64,000 nucleotides of DNA from Bradyrhizobium sp. CCBAU 53421 (GCF_015291625.1 NZ_CP030047.1:6758001-6822000); one strand, 5' to 3'; shown: positions 1 to 8,514, numbered from the stretch's first letter. Notes: generated by a model from the letters alone, not told the origin. Numbers and translations are program-made.

Positions 1-1043
1 GCGTTGTCGCTCCAGAACCGCATCTGCTGCGGCGAGTTCTCGACCACGCGGCCGGTGCCGTAGTCGAACTTGCCCTTCATGCGATCGCTGATGTCTTCCA
101 CCGGGCAGTTGATCCACTGCCGCTTGGCGCAGATCGCCGCGGTCTCCTCGCGATTCTCCACCTTCTCGCACCACTGCTGGGCTTCCATCACGGCCATCAG
201 CAGCGCCTTCGCAGCCTTCGGGTTCTTGTCGACCCAGGCAGCGCGCAGACCGAAGGACTTCTCCGGATGCTTGTCCCAGAGCTCGCCCGTCGTGATCGCG
301 GTGTAGCCGATCTCCTTATGGATCAGCTGCAGATTCCACGGCTCGCAGACGCAGAAGCAATCCATCGTGCCGACCTTCATATTGGCCACCATCTGCGGCG
401 GCGGCACCACGATGGTCTCGATGTCCTTGTCGGGATCGATGCCGCCGGCGGCGAGCCAGTAGCGGATCCACAGATCGTGCGTGCCGCCGGGGAAAGTCAT
501 CGCGGCCTTCACCGCCTTGCCGGAGGCCTTCTTCTTCTCCAGCGCCGCCTTGAACGGCCCAGTGTCGATGCCGACCTTGAGATCGGCATATTCCTTGGCG
601 ACCGAGATGCACTGACCGTTCAGATTGAGCCGCGCCATGATGTACATCGGCGTCGGCTGATTGTTCTGCGTCACCTTGCCGGCCGAGATCAGGTACGGCA
701 TCGGGGTCAGGATGTGCGCGCCGTCGATGCCGTTGCCCTCGGAGCCGAGCACGAGATTGTCGCGCGTGGTGCCCCACGAGGCCTGCTTCTGCACCTCGAC
801 GTCGGGCATGCCGTACTTGGCGAAGATGCCCTTCTCCTTGGCGACGAACAGCGGCGAGGCGTCGGTGAGCGCGATGAAGCCGAGCTTGGCGCCCTTCACT
901 TCCGGGCCCCCGCCCTGCGCGAATGCACCGGCGGGGAAGTTGAGCCTGGCCGCTGCGAGCAGCGCGGCGGCGCCGCCGGTTGCCTTCAAGAGCCGGCGAC
1001 GGCTGATCGCGCGGCCCGGGGGCTTGATGGTGGGCTTGGTCAT
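1..1043 (-). CDS. nrtA: Nitrate/nitrite-type ABC transporter substrate-binding protein (partial)
   Basis: This is the periplasmic binding component of a CmpA/NrtA-family importer for nitrate or a related anion. Its 3' end lies beyond the left edge, so 347 codons are visible. The start at 1043 gives an N-terminus with a twin-arginine signal (SRRRLLKATGG, then an alanine-rich stretch ending AGAFAQ). The mature part has the family pattern: a GAHILTPMP segment, then KVGTMDCFCVCEPWN and TTGELWDKHPEKSFG. Permease and ATPase partners (nrtB, nrtC) would be expected downstream, off the window. The substrate is assigned from family resemblance only; bicarbonate or taurine-type relatives are less likely. 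Confidence 0.85.
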   Translation of the reverse strand, partial: MTKPTIKPPGRAISRRRLLKATGGAAALLAAARLNFPAGAFAQGGGPEVKGAKLGFIALTDASPLFVAKEKGIFAKYGMPDVEVQKQASWGTTRDNLVLGSEGNGIDGAHILTPMPYLISAGKVTQNNQPTPMYIMARLNLNGQCISVAKEYADLKVGIDTGPFKAALEKKKASGKAVKAAMTFPGGTHDLWIRYWLAAGGIDPDKDIETIVVPPPQMVANMKVGTMDCFCVCEPWNLQLIHKEIGYTAITTGELWDKHPEKSFGLRAAWVDKNPKAAKALLMAVMEAQQWCEKVENREETAAICAKRQWINCPVEDISDRMKGKFDYGTGRVVENSPQQMRFWSDN

Positions 1044-1388
1044 CGGTCGTCCTTTGCGTCGTTGCGTTGCGGTGATGCGGCTTTGCGTCGAGCGCCCTCC
1101 TTCGGGTGGCGACGCGCGCAGGGCGCAAATGGGCATGCACCGGGGAGGCCCCGGTCTGGCGGCGTCAGAAATCCGATGGGGTGGCCTCGAGGGACGGCTT
1201 CAATGGCGTCGGGGCTTGACTATTCAAGCCTTGTGCCAAGCTACCGCACCGCAAAAATCGATTTTATTGCAAAGTCTTGCGCAACATGTCGCAGCGCGCG
1301 TGGAGCTTGCGCGCGCTGCCAAAAATTGCGATTCGCTTAAATCTTGTGCGCCGCACAAGAATTGGGCAAGCGCCTTCGATGATCGCGA
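1044..1388. other. Intergenic region upstream of nrtA
   Basis: These 345 bases separate nrtA from the end of the ring-cleavage dioxygenase gene and must hold the nrtA promoter. The part from about 1210 to 1370 is visibly less GC-rich than its surroundings. It holds two perfect inverted repeats: GGCTTGA/TCAAGCC at 1213-1230 (4-base spacer) and TCTTGTGCG/CGCACAAGA at 1342-1360 (1-base spacer). Either could be a regulator site; the second could also be a weak terminator for the dioxygenase, but no T-run follows it. I see no open frame that looks coding. Confidence 0.5.
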
Positions 1389-2303
1389 TCAGGCGTCTTC
1401 GGCAACCTTGGTGCCGAGCGGCGCCGGCGCCATTCCGCCACCGGGCTTCACGCGGAATTCGTAGGTCATCAGGCTCCACGGACCATCCGACCGCGCGCCA
1501 TCCGGCATCACAGCATCGGTGCGCCGCTCGACCTTGGCGATCAGCTCGTCCTTCACGCCGAACACGACGTCGGAATCGATGTACTCGTCGCCTTCGACGA
1601 ACACATGCGTGATCAGCGGCTCATGGCCCTTGGCGTTGACCAGGAAGTGCACATGCGCCGGCCGCATCGGATGCCGGTTGGTCTGCGTGATCATCTGCCC
1701 GACCGGGCCGTCGGTCGGGATCGGATAGCTGCAAGGCACGATAGTGCGGAAGAAGAAGCGGCCGTCGGCATCGGTGATGAAGCGCGCCCGCGACGACGGG
1801 CCTTCGCTGGCATAGCTCGGCTTCTGCGAGTCGTAGAACCCGTCGTCGTCCGCGTGCCAGACATCGACCGGCACATTGGCCAGCGGCTTGCCGTCGAGAT
1901 CGGTGACGCGGCTTTGCACGAACATGCGCTCGCCGGGCAGGCTCGCCGAGATGTCGGTGCCGTGCGGCGTCACCTTGTGCTCGCCGACATAGAACGGGCC
2001 GAGCACGGTGGTCTCGGTCGCGCCGCCGCGATCCCTGTGGTTGACCGCATCGACCAGCATCGACACGCCGAGCACGTCGGACAGCAGGATGAACTCCTGG
2101 CGGATGTCGGTGCACTTCTGACCGGTGCGGGTCAGGAAGCCGATGGCGTGGTCCCATTCCTCGAAGGTGAGATCGGTCCTGCGCACAAAATCGTGCAGCG
2201 ACTTCACCAGTTCCTGCAGCAGGAACTTGGCCCGCGGATCTGGCGTCTGGTCGAAGCTGCGGATGACGGCGGCGGTGAGCTCGGTTTCGTTGAACTGGGT
2301 CAT
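1389..2303 (-). CDS. Intradiol ring-cleavage dioxygenase (catechol/hydroxyquinol 1,2-dioxygenase family)
   Basis: This is a 304-residue non-haem Fe(III) enzyme that opens catechol-type rings between the two hydroxyls, giving muconate-type products in the cytoplasm. The N-terminal helical linker domain (about 1-100) is followed by the catalytic beta-barrel. All four expected iron ligands are visible: Tyr157 (GFYD), Tyr193 (CSYPIP), His217 and His219 (RPAHVHF). The length and the N-terminal domain fit the catechol and hydroxyquinol 1,2-dioxygenase branch better than protocatechuate 3,4-dioxygenase. A purine-rich AAGGGAAA sits ahead of the ATG. No other aromatic-degradation gene is adjacent, so the natural substrate is open; hydroxyquinol is my first guess. 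Confidence 0.9.
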   Translation of the reverse strand: MTQFNETELTAAVIRSFDQTPDPRAKFLLQELVKSLHDFVRRTDLTFEEWDHAIGFLTRTGQKCTDIRQEFILLSDVLGVSMLVDAVNHRDRGGATETTVLGPFYVGEHKVTPHGTDISASLPGERMFVQSRVTDLDGKPLANVPVDVWHADDDGFYDSQKPSYASEGPSSRARFITDADGRFFFRTIVPCSYPIPTDGPVGQMITQTNRHPMRPAHVHFLVNAKGHEPLITHVFVEGDEYIDSDVVFGVKDELIAKVERRTDAVMPDGARSDGPWSLMTYEFRVKPGGGMAPAPLGTKVAEDA

Positions 2304-2449
2304 CTCGGCGTTTCCCTTGAGGGCCCTTCAGGGCGCGATTGCAGGGGCGACCGTACACCACCGGCCAGGTGCCGGTAAGCGGCAGCCGATTGCTGCAGCG
2401 GACACTTTTCGGCTATCAAGGCTGCCTCGCCAGCCGGAGAAAATCCCCG

Positions 2450-3724
2450 ATGTTAGCTCCCACGCCCGCCTCGCCCGAATCCGCGGGAATGTCGACCACC
2501 GCCCTCAACCGCCTCGAAGCGCATTTGAAGAGCCGCTACATCGATTCCGGCCGCTTTCCCGGCACCCAGGTCCTGATCTACCGCCGCGGCAAGATCGTGC
2601 ATTCCACCGTCCAGGGCTTCGCCGATCTCGAGCGCAAGGCGCCGATGAAGGACGACACCATTTTCCGCATCTATTCGATGACCAAGCCGATCACCTCGGT
2701 CGCCTTCATGATGCTGGTCGAGGAAGGCAGGGTCGCACTCGACGAGCCGGTCGCCAAATACATTCCGGAATGGAAGAACCTCGGCGTGTTCGTCGCCGGC
2801 ACCGCGCCGGCGTTCCTGACCCGGCCGCCAACGCGGCCGATGCAGATCGTCGACCTCTTGCGCCACACTTCGGGCCTCACCTACGGCTTCCAGCAGCGCT
2901 CCAATGTCGACGCCGCCTATCGCGAAAAGAAGATCGGCGAGGTCATCAAGGCCGGCACGCTCGACAGCATGATCGAGGATCTGGCGAAGATCCCGCTGGA
3001 GTTCTCGCCGGGTGAGGCCTGGAATTACTCGGTCTCCACCGACGTGCTCGGCTATCTCGTCGGCAAGATTTCCGGCATGCCGTTCGAGCAGTTCCTGAAG
3101 GAGCGTATCTTCATGCCGCTCGGCATGAACGACACCGACTTCTTCGTGCCTTCAGACAAGGCGCACCGCTTTGCCGCCTGCTATTCCGCCGACCCGCAGG
3201 GTGGCTTCAACCCGCTCGCCGCCGAGCGCAAGGGCACGCTGACGCTGCAGGACGATCCGACCACCAGCTCGTTCCTGTCGCCGCCATCGCTGGTCTCGGG
3301 CGGCGGCGGACTGTGCTCGACCGCGGCCGACTATCTGACCTTCTGCCGCGCGCTGCTCAACGGCGGCGAGCTCGGCGGCGTCCGGCTGCTCGGCCCGAAG
3401 ACGCTGAAGCTGATGGCCAGCAACCATCTGCCCGGCGGCGTGGACCTGCCGGCGATGTCGCGCTCGATGTTCGCCGAAGCCGCCTATAACGGCATCGGCT
3501 TCGGCCTCGGCTTCGCCGTCACCATGCACCCGGCGCAGACGCTGATCGCGGGCAGCCCGGGCGAATTCAACTGGGGCGGCGCCGCGACGACGTCGTTCTT
3601 CATCGATCCGGCCGAGGAGCTGATCACCATCTTCATGACCCAGGTGCTGCCGTCGAGCGCCTATCCGCTGCGGCGCGAGCTGCGCACCATGGTCTACGCC
3701 GCGATCACCGAGAGCAATCTCTGA
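2450..3724 (+). CDS. Serine hydrolase of the beta-lactamase (class C / EstB-like) family
   Basis: This 424-residue protein belongs to the penicillin-binding-protein-like serine hydrolases, which include class C beta-lactamases, EstB esterases and D-aminopeptidases. The nucleophile motif SxxK appears as SMTK at residues 76-79. A LLRHTSGLTYGF segment and the later NYS (in AWNYSVSTDVLGYL) give the other expected core elements. No secretion signal is evident, which argues for a cytoplasmic esterase or amidase rather than an antibiotic-resistance enzyme. I chose the ATG at 2450 because the frame upstream to 2339 encodes a low-complexity stretch unlike the family. A strong terminator follows at 3735, so it appears to be a single-gene unit. 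Confidence 0.85.
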   Translation: MLAPTPASPESAGMSTTALNRLEAHLKSRYIDSGRFPGTQVLIYRRGKIVHSTVQGFADLERKAPMKDDTIFRIYSMTKPITSVAFMMLVEEGRVALDEPVAKYIPEWKNLGVFVAGTAPAFLTRPPTRPMQIVDLLRHTSGLTYGFQQRSNVDAAYREKKIGEVIKAGTLDSMIEDLAKIPLEFSPGEAWNYSVSTDVLGYLVGKISGMPFEQFLKERIFMPLGMNDTDFFVPSDKAHRFAACYSADPQGGFNPLAAERKGTLTLQDDPTTSSFLSPPSLVSGGGGLCSTAADYLTFCRALLNGGELGGVRLLGPKTLKLMASNHLPGGVDLPAMSRSMFAEAAYNGIGFGLGFAVTMHPAQTLIAGSPGEFNWGGAATTSFFIDPAEELITIFMTQVLPSSAYPLRRELRTMVYAAITESNL

Positions 3725-3734
3725 CCAAAAGTTC

Positions 3735-3767
3735 TTCCGCGGCGCACGGTGTGCGCCGCGGAATTTT
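3735..3767 (+). terminator. Rho-independent terminator after the serine hydrolase
   Basis: A perfect 13-bp stem (TTCCGCGGCGCAC pairs with GTGCGCCGCGGAA) with a 3-base GGT loop is followed directly by TTTT. It begins 11 bases after the stop codon of the hydrolase gene. Confidence 0.9.
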
Positions 3768-3848
3768 CAGATTGCCGGTCATTTCCTTTGGCGGACTTTT
3801 CCCGCCTCCCCTACGCTCACCGCAAATGGGCACCGACCCGGGGACATC

Positions 3849-5357
3849 GTGCCGAAACTGACATTGCCAGTGCGTCTCGCGCTTCTGGTCACGGGGACGA
3901 TGTTGCCGCTGATCGTTTTCGCGGTCGGGATCGTCTTCCACAACTACCAGCGGGATCGTCAGGCGGCCACGCAGCGCGTGCTGGAGACGGCGCGCAGCAT
4001 CCGACTGCTGCTCGATGCGGAAATGCAGCGCATGACCGGCGGGCTGCAGGTGCTGGCGCTGACCAACTCGCTGCGCAACAGCGACTTCGACAACTTCCGC
4101 CGCGTCGCGGCCGGCTTCCTCGACCAATACGGCAAGGACGGTGTGGTGCTGGTGGCCGACCGCCGCGGACGCCAGGCGTTCTCCTCGCTGACGCAGGACA
4201 CCGCGAGCCTGCCGCCGCGCAACAATCTCGAGATCGTCGAGAAGGTGTTTGCGACGCGGCAGCCGCAATACTCCAACCTGTTCTTCGGCGAGGTGAAGCA
4301 GCAACTGATCATCACCGTCGAGGTACCGGTGATCCGCGACGGCGAAGTGCTCTACGACATCTCCTTCAGCCCGCCGATCGAGGTGTTCCAGGCCATGATC
4401 GAGAGGCAGCGCCTGAACCAGGACTGGACCATCTCGATCTTCGACGGCGACGGCGTCAACCTCGCCCGCGTGCCAAATCCGCAGGCGACCATCGGGCAGC
4501 AGGCTTCGCCAACGCTGTTTGCCGAGATGTTCCGCCGCAGCGAGGCGACACTGCCGACCGTCTCGCTCGAAGGCGTGGCGTTGATCACGGGCTTCACCCG
4601 ATCGCGCCTAACCGGCTGGACCGTCGCCGCTGGCATCGCCGAGAACTCGCTGGTGGCGCCGCTGTGGCGCTCGCTGGCGATCACCAGCGTGATCGGCGGC
4701 GTCCTGCTGCTGGTCGGCCTCGGCTTTGCGGTGCGGATGGCGACCACGATCGCGCGCGGCGAGATGCTGCACGATCTCCTGATCGAGGAGCTCAACCACC
4801 GCGTCAAGAACACGCTGGCGATCCTGCAATCGATCGCCACGCAGACCTTCCGCAGCGCGAGCCGCGCCGAGCGCGACAAGTTCGAGGGACGGCTCGGCGC
4901 ACTCGCCGAGGCGCACAATTTGCTCTCCACCGACAAATGGCAGGGCTCCGACCTCCAGGACGTGGTCAGCCGCGTGCTGCGGCCCTATCTCTTGAACGCA
5001 TCCGAGCGGGTCAGGATGTTCGGACCGCGCGTGCCGCTGTCGCCCCGGCTTGCCCTGGTGCTGTCGATGCTGCTGCATGAGATGGCGACCAACGCCGCCA
5101 AATATGGCGCGCTGTCCAACGACACCGGCACGGTGACGCTGGACTGGGAAATCCTCGGAGAGAGCCCCGGACCGAAGCTCCGGATGATCTGGACGGAGGC
5201 CGGCGGCCCACCCGTCACGGCGCCGGTGCAGCGCGGCTTCGGCTCCCGCCTGATCGAGCGCAGCGCCCGCGACCAGCTCGGCGGCGAGGCCAGCGTGGAT
5301 TTCCTGCCCCACGGCGTCGTCTACACGGTGACCTGCACCCTCGAAACCGCCGACTGA
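3849..5357 (+). CDS. HWE-family sensor histidine kinase with periplasmic sensing domain
   Basis: This is a 502-residue membrane kinase. TM1 spans about residues 9-31, a periplasmic dCache-like domain about 35-270, TM2 about 275-297, and the kinase core the rest. The phospho-acceptor is His317 in ELNHRVKNTLA. The N box reads HEMATNAAKYGALS and the C-terminal W-x-E appears as WTE, which together define the HWE/HisKA_2 class. The start is GTG. No response regulator is adjacent, so it is an orphan. Many alphaproteobacterial HWE kinases feed the PhyR/EcfG general stress response; that role is possible here but not shown. The next gene, dctA, has its own promoter. Confidence 0.9.
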   Translation: MPKLTLPVRLALLVTGTMLPLIVFAVGIVFHNYQRDRQAATQRVLETARSIRLLLDAEMQRMTGGLQVLALTNSLRNSDFDNFRRVAAGFLDQYGKDGVVLVADRRGRQAFSSLTQDTASLPPRNNLEIVEKVFATRQPQYSNLFFGEVKQQLIITVEVPVIRDGEVLYDISFSPPIEVFQAMIERQRLNQDWTISIFDGDGVNLARVPNPQATIGQQASPTLFAEMFRRSEATLPTVSLEGVALITGFTRSRLTGWTVAAGIAENSLVAPLWRSLAITSVIGGVLLLVGLGFAVRMATTIARGEMLHDLLIEELNHRVKNTLAILQSIATQTFRSASRAERDKFEGRLGALAEAHNLLSTDKWQGSDLQDVVSRVLRPYLLNASERVRMFGPRVPLSPRLALVLSMLLHEMATNAAKYGALSNDTGTVTLDWEILGESPGPKLRMIWTEAGGPPVTAPVQRGFGSRLIERSARDQLGGEASVDFLPHGVVYTVTCTLETAD

Positions 5358-5389
5358 CCGGGCAAATGCCCCCCAAACCTGCGACATCT

Positions 5390-5405
5390 TGGCACGCAAG
5401 TTGCT
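5390..5405 (+). promoter_or_regulatory. Sigma-54 (RpoN) promoter for dctA
   Basis: TGGCACGCAAGTTGCT matches the -24/-12 consensus TGGCAC-N5-TTGCW at every specified base. It lies 53 bases before the dctA start, so transcription should begin near 5416. Rhizobial dctA genes are classically RpoN-dependent and activated by DctD, which agrees with the position. Binding sites for the activator would be expected in the 3' part of the kinase gene upstream. Confidence 0.9.
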
Positions 5406-5458
5406 AAGATGGGACGAGTTCGGCCGGCCAGAACACCGGCCAGAGACAGGGGGAGTTC

Positions 5459-6778
5459 ATGTCGACCATCGCAGCGGAAGCCACAGTTGCACGCAAGCCG
5501 CTCTACACATCGTTGTTCGTGCAGGTGCTCGTCGCGCTGCTGCTCGGTATCATCATCGGCATGGCCGCGCCCGATTTCGCGATCGGGCTGAAGATCTTCA
5601 GCGACGCCTTCCTGAAGCTGATCTCGATGATCGTGGCGCCAATCGTGTTCTGCGTGGTGGTGCACGGCATCGCGGGCGCCGGCGACCTCAAGAAGGTCGG
5701 ACGCGTCGGCGTCAAGGCGCTGGTGTATTTCGAGGCGATGACGACGGTCGCGCTGGTGGTCGGCCTGATCCTGGCCTACCTGTTCGGGCCCGGTCACGGC
5801 ATGAACATCGACACCTCGACGCTGGATGCCAAGGCGCTCGGCAACTATGCCAGCAACGCGCAGAAGCTGAAGGGCGAAGGCATCGGCAGCTTCCTGCTCA
5901 ACATCATCCCGACCACCTCGTTCGACGCGCTGTCGCGCAACGACGTGCTGCAGGTCTTGTTCTTCGCCATCATCTTCGGCGTCAGCCTGGCGCTGGTTGG
6001 CGGCGAGAAGGGCGAGAGGATCTCCTCGTTCATCGACGCGGTCTCGACCGTGCTGTTCCGCGCCATGGGCCTGATCGTGCGTTTCGCGCCGATCGGCGTG
6101 CTTGGCGCCGTCGCCTACACGGTCGGCAAATACGGCGTCGGCTCGCTGAAGCAGCTGCTGTCGCTGGTGGCGCTGTTCTACGTCTCGGTCGCGGTCTTCG
6201 TGCTCGGCGTGCTCGGCACCGTGATGGCGCTTGCCGGCATCAATATCCTCAAGTTCCTCGGCTACCTGCGCGAGGAGTTGATGATCGTGGTCGCAACCGC
6301 ATCCTCCGACGCGGTTCTGCCGCAGGTGATGCGCAAGCTGGAGCGCTTCGGCGTCAAGGATTCGGTGGTCGGCCTCGTGATTCCGACCGGCTATTCCTTC
6401 AACCTCGACGCGTTCTCGATCTATCTGACGCTGGCGGTCGTCTTCATCGCGCAGGCAACCAACACGCCGCTATCGTTCGGCGACCTGCTGCTGGTGCTCG
6501 GCGTGTCGCTGATCACCTCGAAGGGCGCGCATGGCGTGCCGGGCTCGGCGATCGTGATCTTGGCGGCGACACTCAATGCCGTGCCAAGCATCCCGGCGAT
6601 CGGCCTCGTGCTGGTGCTGTCGGTCGACTGGTTCATCGGCATGGCGCGCGCAGTCGGCAATCTGATCGGCAACTGCGTCGCCACCGTCGTGGTCGCGGCA
6701 TGGGAAGGTGACCTGGACCGGGACAAGGCGCGCCGCGTGCTTGAAGGCACCGAGGCAGTCGACGTCACCGCGGGCTGA
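5459..6778 (+). CDS. dctA: C4-dicarboxylate:cation symporter DctA
   Basis: This is a 439-residue inner-membrane carrier of the DAACS family, importing succinate, malate and fumarate with protons or sodium. The N-terminal transmembrane block and segments such as DAFLKLISMIVAPIVFCVVV, ATASSDAVLPQVM, PTGYSFNLDAF and TSKGAHGVPGSAIVILAATL are diagnostic. The length is normal for DctA. A GGGGGAGTT ribosome site precedes the ATG. In rhizobia this carrier supplies C4 acids, including to bacteroids in nodules. Control by the sigma-54 promoter just upstream is strongly indicated. The dctBD regulatory genes are not in the window. Confidence 0.95.
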   Translation: MSTIAAEATVARKPLYTSLFVQVLVALLLGIIIGMAAPDFAIGLKIFSDAFLKLISMIVAPIVFCVVVHGIAGAGDLKKVGRVGVKALVYFEAMTTVALVVGLILAYLFGPGHGMNIDTSTLDAKALGNYASNAQKLKGEGIGSFLLNIIPTTSFDALSRNDVLQVLFFAIIFGVSLALVGGEKGERISSFIDAVSTVLFRAMGLIVRFAPIGVLGAVAYTVGKYGVGSLKQLLSLVALFYVSVAVFVLGVLGTVMALAGINILKFLGYLREELMIVVATASSDAVLPQVMRKLERFGVKDSVVGLVIPTGYSFNLDAFSIYLTLAVVFIAQATNTPLSFGDLLLVLGVSLITSKGAHGVPGSAIVILAATLNAVPSIPAIGLVLVLSVDWFIGMARAVGNLIGNCVATVVVAAWEGDLDRDKARRVLEGTEAVDVTAG

Positions 6779-6803
6779 GTCGCGCGACACAACCCGGCGG
6801 CGT

Positions 6804-6820
6804 CCCGCGCACGGCGCGGG
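6804..6820. terminator. GC-rich hairpin between convergent genes
   Basis: CCCGCGC pairs with GCGCGGG across a 3-base ACG loop, between the end of dctA and the end of the small gene on the opposite strand. There is no T-run on either side, so it is only a possible bidirectional transcription stop. Confidence 0.4.
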
Positions 6821-6828
6821 GCGCTGGC

Positions 6829-7140
6829 TTACTTGATCAGCCGCAGATACGGCGGCAACTGCCTGGTCACCGGTTCCTGCACCGGCTCATCCGACGCGAT
6901 CATGTCACACAGCGCCTTCAACTCGGAATCCGTCACCTTGTGCAGTTCCATCCGAAGCTCGAGGATGGCAAGGGACAACAGCCGCGCCGTCTCCGTGTTC
7001 GCCCGGTCAGTCAGAAACGCCTGACATTCTTCCAGGGTTGCCAGCAGCGCCAGCAACCGTTCTTCCGTATTTGCGACCGGCATATCTTCCACTCCCGAAG
7101 CCGCGAGGTAGAGTCGAGGTGTTCCCCTCTTCCGCTTCAT
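6829..7140 (-). CDS. Small hypothetical protein
   Basis: This 103-residue cytoplasmic protein is not a family I can name. The ATG at 7140 is preceded by AGGAG at good spacing, which is why I prefer it to the upstream frame extension; an internal Met at 7083 is a second possible start. The N-terminus is basic (MKRKRGTPRL). The body is predicted mostly helical and leucine-rich (ERLLALLATLEECQAFL, ARLLSLAILELRMEL). It stands alone, convergent with dctA and divergent from the praR-like gene. Its function is unknown. Confidence 0.6.
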   Translation of the reverse strand: MKRKRGTPRLYLAASGVEDMPVANTEERLLALLATLEECQAFLTDRANTETARLLSLAILELRMELHKVTDSELKALCDMIASDEPVQEPVTRQLPPYLRLIK

Positions 7141-7709
7141 TTGGCCTCTCCTGCCAGAGTTCGCCGGCTTTCCGTAGGCGCACAATTGTTCCCGATGATT
7201 CAGAACTTTTAGGCAATTGTCCAGCAACATTCCGAAAGCCTGACTTGGACTTACGTCAAACTTTTGGTTTTCGCGGCGGTTCAGTCAAGCAACCGCAGAC
7301 CGTCGCCGCGACCTCAGGATGCACTAGCTGGGGTTGCATCCATACTAGGACGCTCGTACAATATTGGCTGCCCGTAGAACTACGGGAGCAGTGCAATGCC
7401 GCCCAGTAAGCATGCGCGCAAAATCTGTGTCGATCAAACTCGCGCTAGTTGTGGTTTGGTCAATATTTTGCCAAATGTAGAGGGCGGGGTGTCGACAGAC
7501 ACCTTGGCGCGGTCGACTTCAGGTAGTCGACCGAGTCGGTACTTGGGTGTTTCCAATGCGCATGTGCGTTTGGATACTATCCCGCGATCTTCTTGGATTT
7601 CGTAGTTCAGACGAACTGACGATCCACTCGAGCTTAACGCGGTACATCATGAACGTGTCCCTGACCCGACCGGGCCAGGGATTCTCGATTTGAAGGACGG
7701 GTCACAAGA
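7141..7709. other. Long non-coding interval, relatively AT-rich and hairpin-bearing
   Basis: These 569 bases between the small hypothetical gene and the praR-like gene contain no convincing coding frame. The stretch from about 7250 to 7620 is clearly less GC-rich than its neighbours. It contains a TTTGG/CCAAA half-site pair at about 7455-7475 and two tandem hairpins at 7488-7532. It must contain the promoters of both divergent genes, but it is much longer than that needs, so a small RNA or a degraded insertion is possible. Confidence 0.5.
7488..7532. repeat. Two tandem inverted repeats
   Basis: GGTGTC/GACACC (7488-7493 and 7498-7503, loop GACA) is followed by GGTCGACT/AGTCGACC (7511-7518 and 7525-7532, loop TCAGGT). 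Both pairs are perfect. They lie about 180 bases before the praR-like start, outside any gene. They could be regulator sites or part of a structured RNA. Confidence 0.55.
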
Positions 7710-8105
7710 ATGAACAGATCAGCAGCAAAGAAGATGAAGCAGCGCAGTGCCGGCAAGCCTGACATTGAGTTGGGTAAGCGGATTCGCCTGCGCCGTGTCG
7801 AGCAGAAGATCTCGCAGGCGGAGCTCGGCGACAAGCTGGGCGTCAGCTTCCAGCAGGTGCAGAAGTACGAGAAGGGCGTGAACCGTGTCGGCGCCGCCCG
7901 CCTTCAGCAGATCGCGAGCGCGCTGGACGTGCCGGTGACCTTCTTCTACGACGGCGACAACAAGGCCCGCGAAGTCGAGAGCCTGCTGTTCCTCGACAGC
8001 GCGTTCAGCCTCCGGTTGCTGCGCGCCTACAGCAAGATCAAGGACCAGACCGTGCAGCGCCAGCTGGTGTCGCTGATGGAATCGATCGCCGCCAACGAAG
8101 ACTGA
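7710..8105 (+). CDS. XRE-family transcriptional regulator, PraR-like
   Basis: This 131-residue protein has a single Cro/C1-type helix-turn-helix at about residues 20-75. The signature ELGKRIRLRRVEQKISQAEL and KLGVSFQQVQKYEKGVNRV is very close to the conserved rhizobial PraR-type regulators. The family is known to repress genes for quorum sensing, adhesion and rebA-type toxicity in other rhizobia; that role here is inferred. The C-terminal part (VESLLFLDSAFSLRLLRAYSKI) fits a dimerisation region of the same family. An AAGGACGGG ribosome site lies upstream. It is a single-gene unit ended by a strong terminator. Confidence 0.85.
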   Translation: MNRSAAKKMKQRSAGKPDIELGKRIRLRRVEQKISQAELGDKLGVSFQQVQKYEKGVNRVGAARLQQIASALDVPVTFFYDGDNKAREVESLLFLDSAFSLRLLRAYSKIKDQTVQRQLVSLMESIAANED

Positions 8106-8514
8106 CGGCAGCGCGGTACGGTCGCGAGACCGCGAGCGCGATCGACCAGAACGAGCGGATCGGCCGGCAGCCGGTCATGGAGCTGCCACGCGCCGGTCGA
8201 ACCGGGAAGATATCGAAGCGCTGCCATCGGCGATGGCAGCGCTTTTTCTTTGTCCGTTCGGCGCCGCCAGGTCCTTGCCCCCGGCTTCGGCACAACGCGT
8301 GAGCGGTCTCCGCGTTGATGCGCGCCACAAGGTCGTGCGGCCGCGATGCCGACGATGGCGACAGCCCCAGGCCGGCAAGACGGTCACGGTAATGTTCCGA
8401 CCGCAACCAAAACTTAATCAAGACGCAACGGTCTCGGGATAGATCATCACCTCCGGACGAACGCGCCGCCCCCTCCATTTTTCGCGCAAGCGACGCAGTC
8501 CGGAGAATCGAGAT
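8106..8514. other. Intergenic region between the praR-like gene and an L,D-transpeptidase gene
   Basis: These 409 bases carry the terminator at 8217-8251 and then the upstream region of the transpeptidase gene. I see no other recognisable element and no convincing small gene. Confidence 0.5.
8217..8251 (+). terminator. Rho-independent terminator after the praR-like gene
   Basis: A perfect 12-bp stem (AGCGCTGCCATC with GATGGCAGCGCT) with a GGC loop runs into TTTTTCTTT. It lies about 110 bases past the stop codon. Confidence 0.9.

Noticed and set aside
1224..1238. Possible sigma-54 promoter for nrtA on the minus strand
   Set aside because: The -24 element TGGCAC is present, but the -12 element reads TTGA instead of TTGC, losing an essential base, and the distance to nrtA is about 180 bases.
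2450..3724. Antibiotic-resistance beta-lactamase
   Set aside because: It has SxxK and Tyr motifs but no export signal, and the family is mostly esterases and peptidases; resistance cannot be claimed.
7396..7605. Small open frame in the AT-richer gap
   Set aside because: No ribosome site, no family-like features, and it spans the tandem hairpins; it looks like chance.
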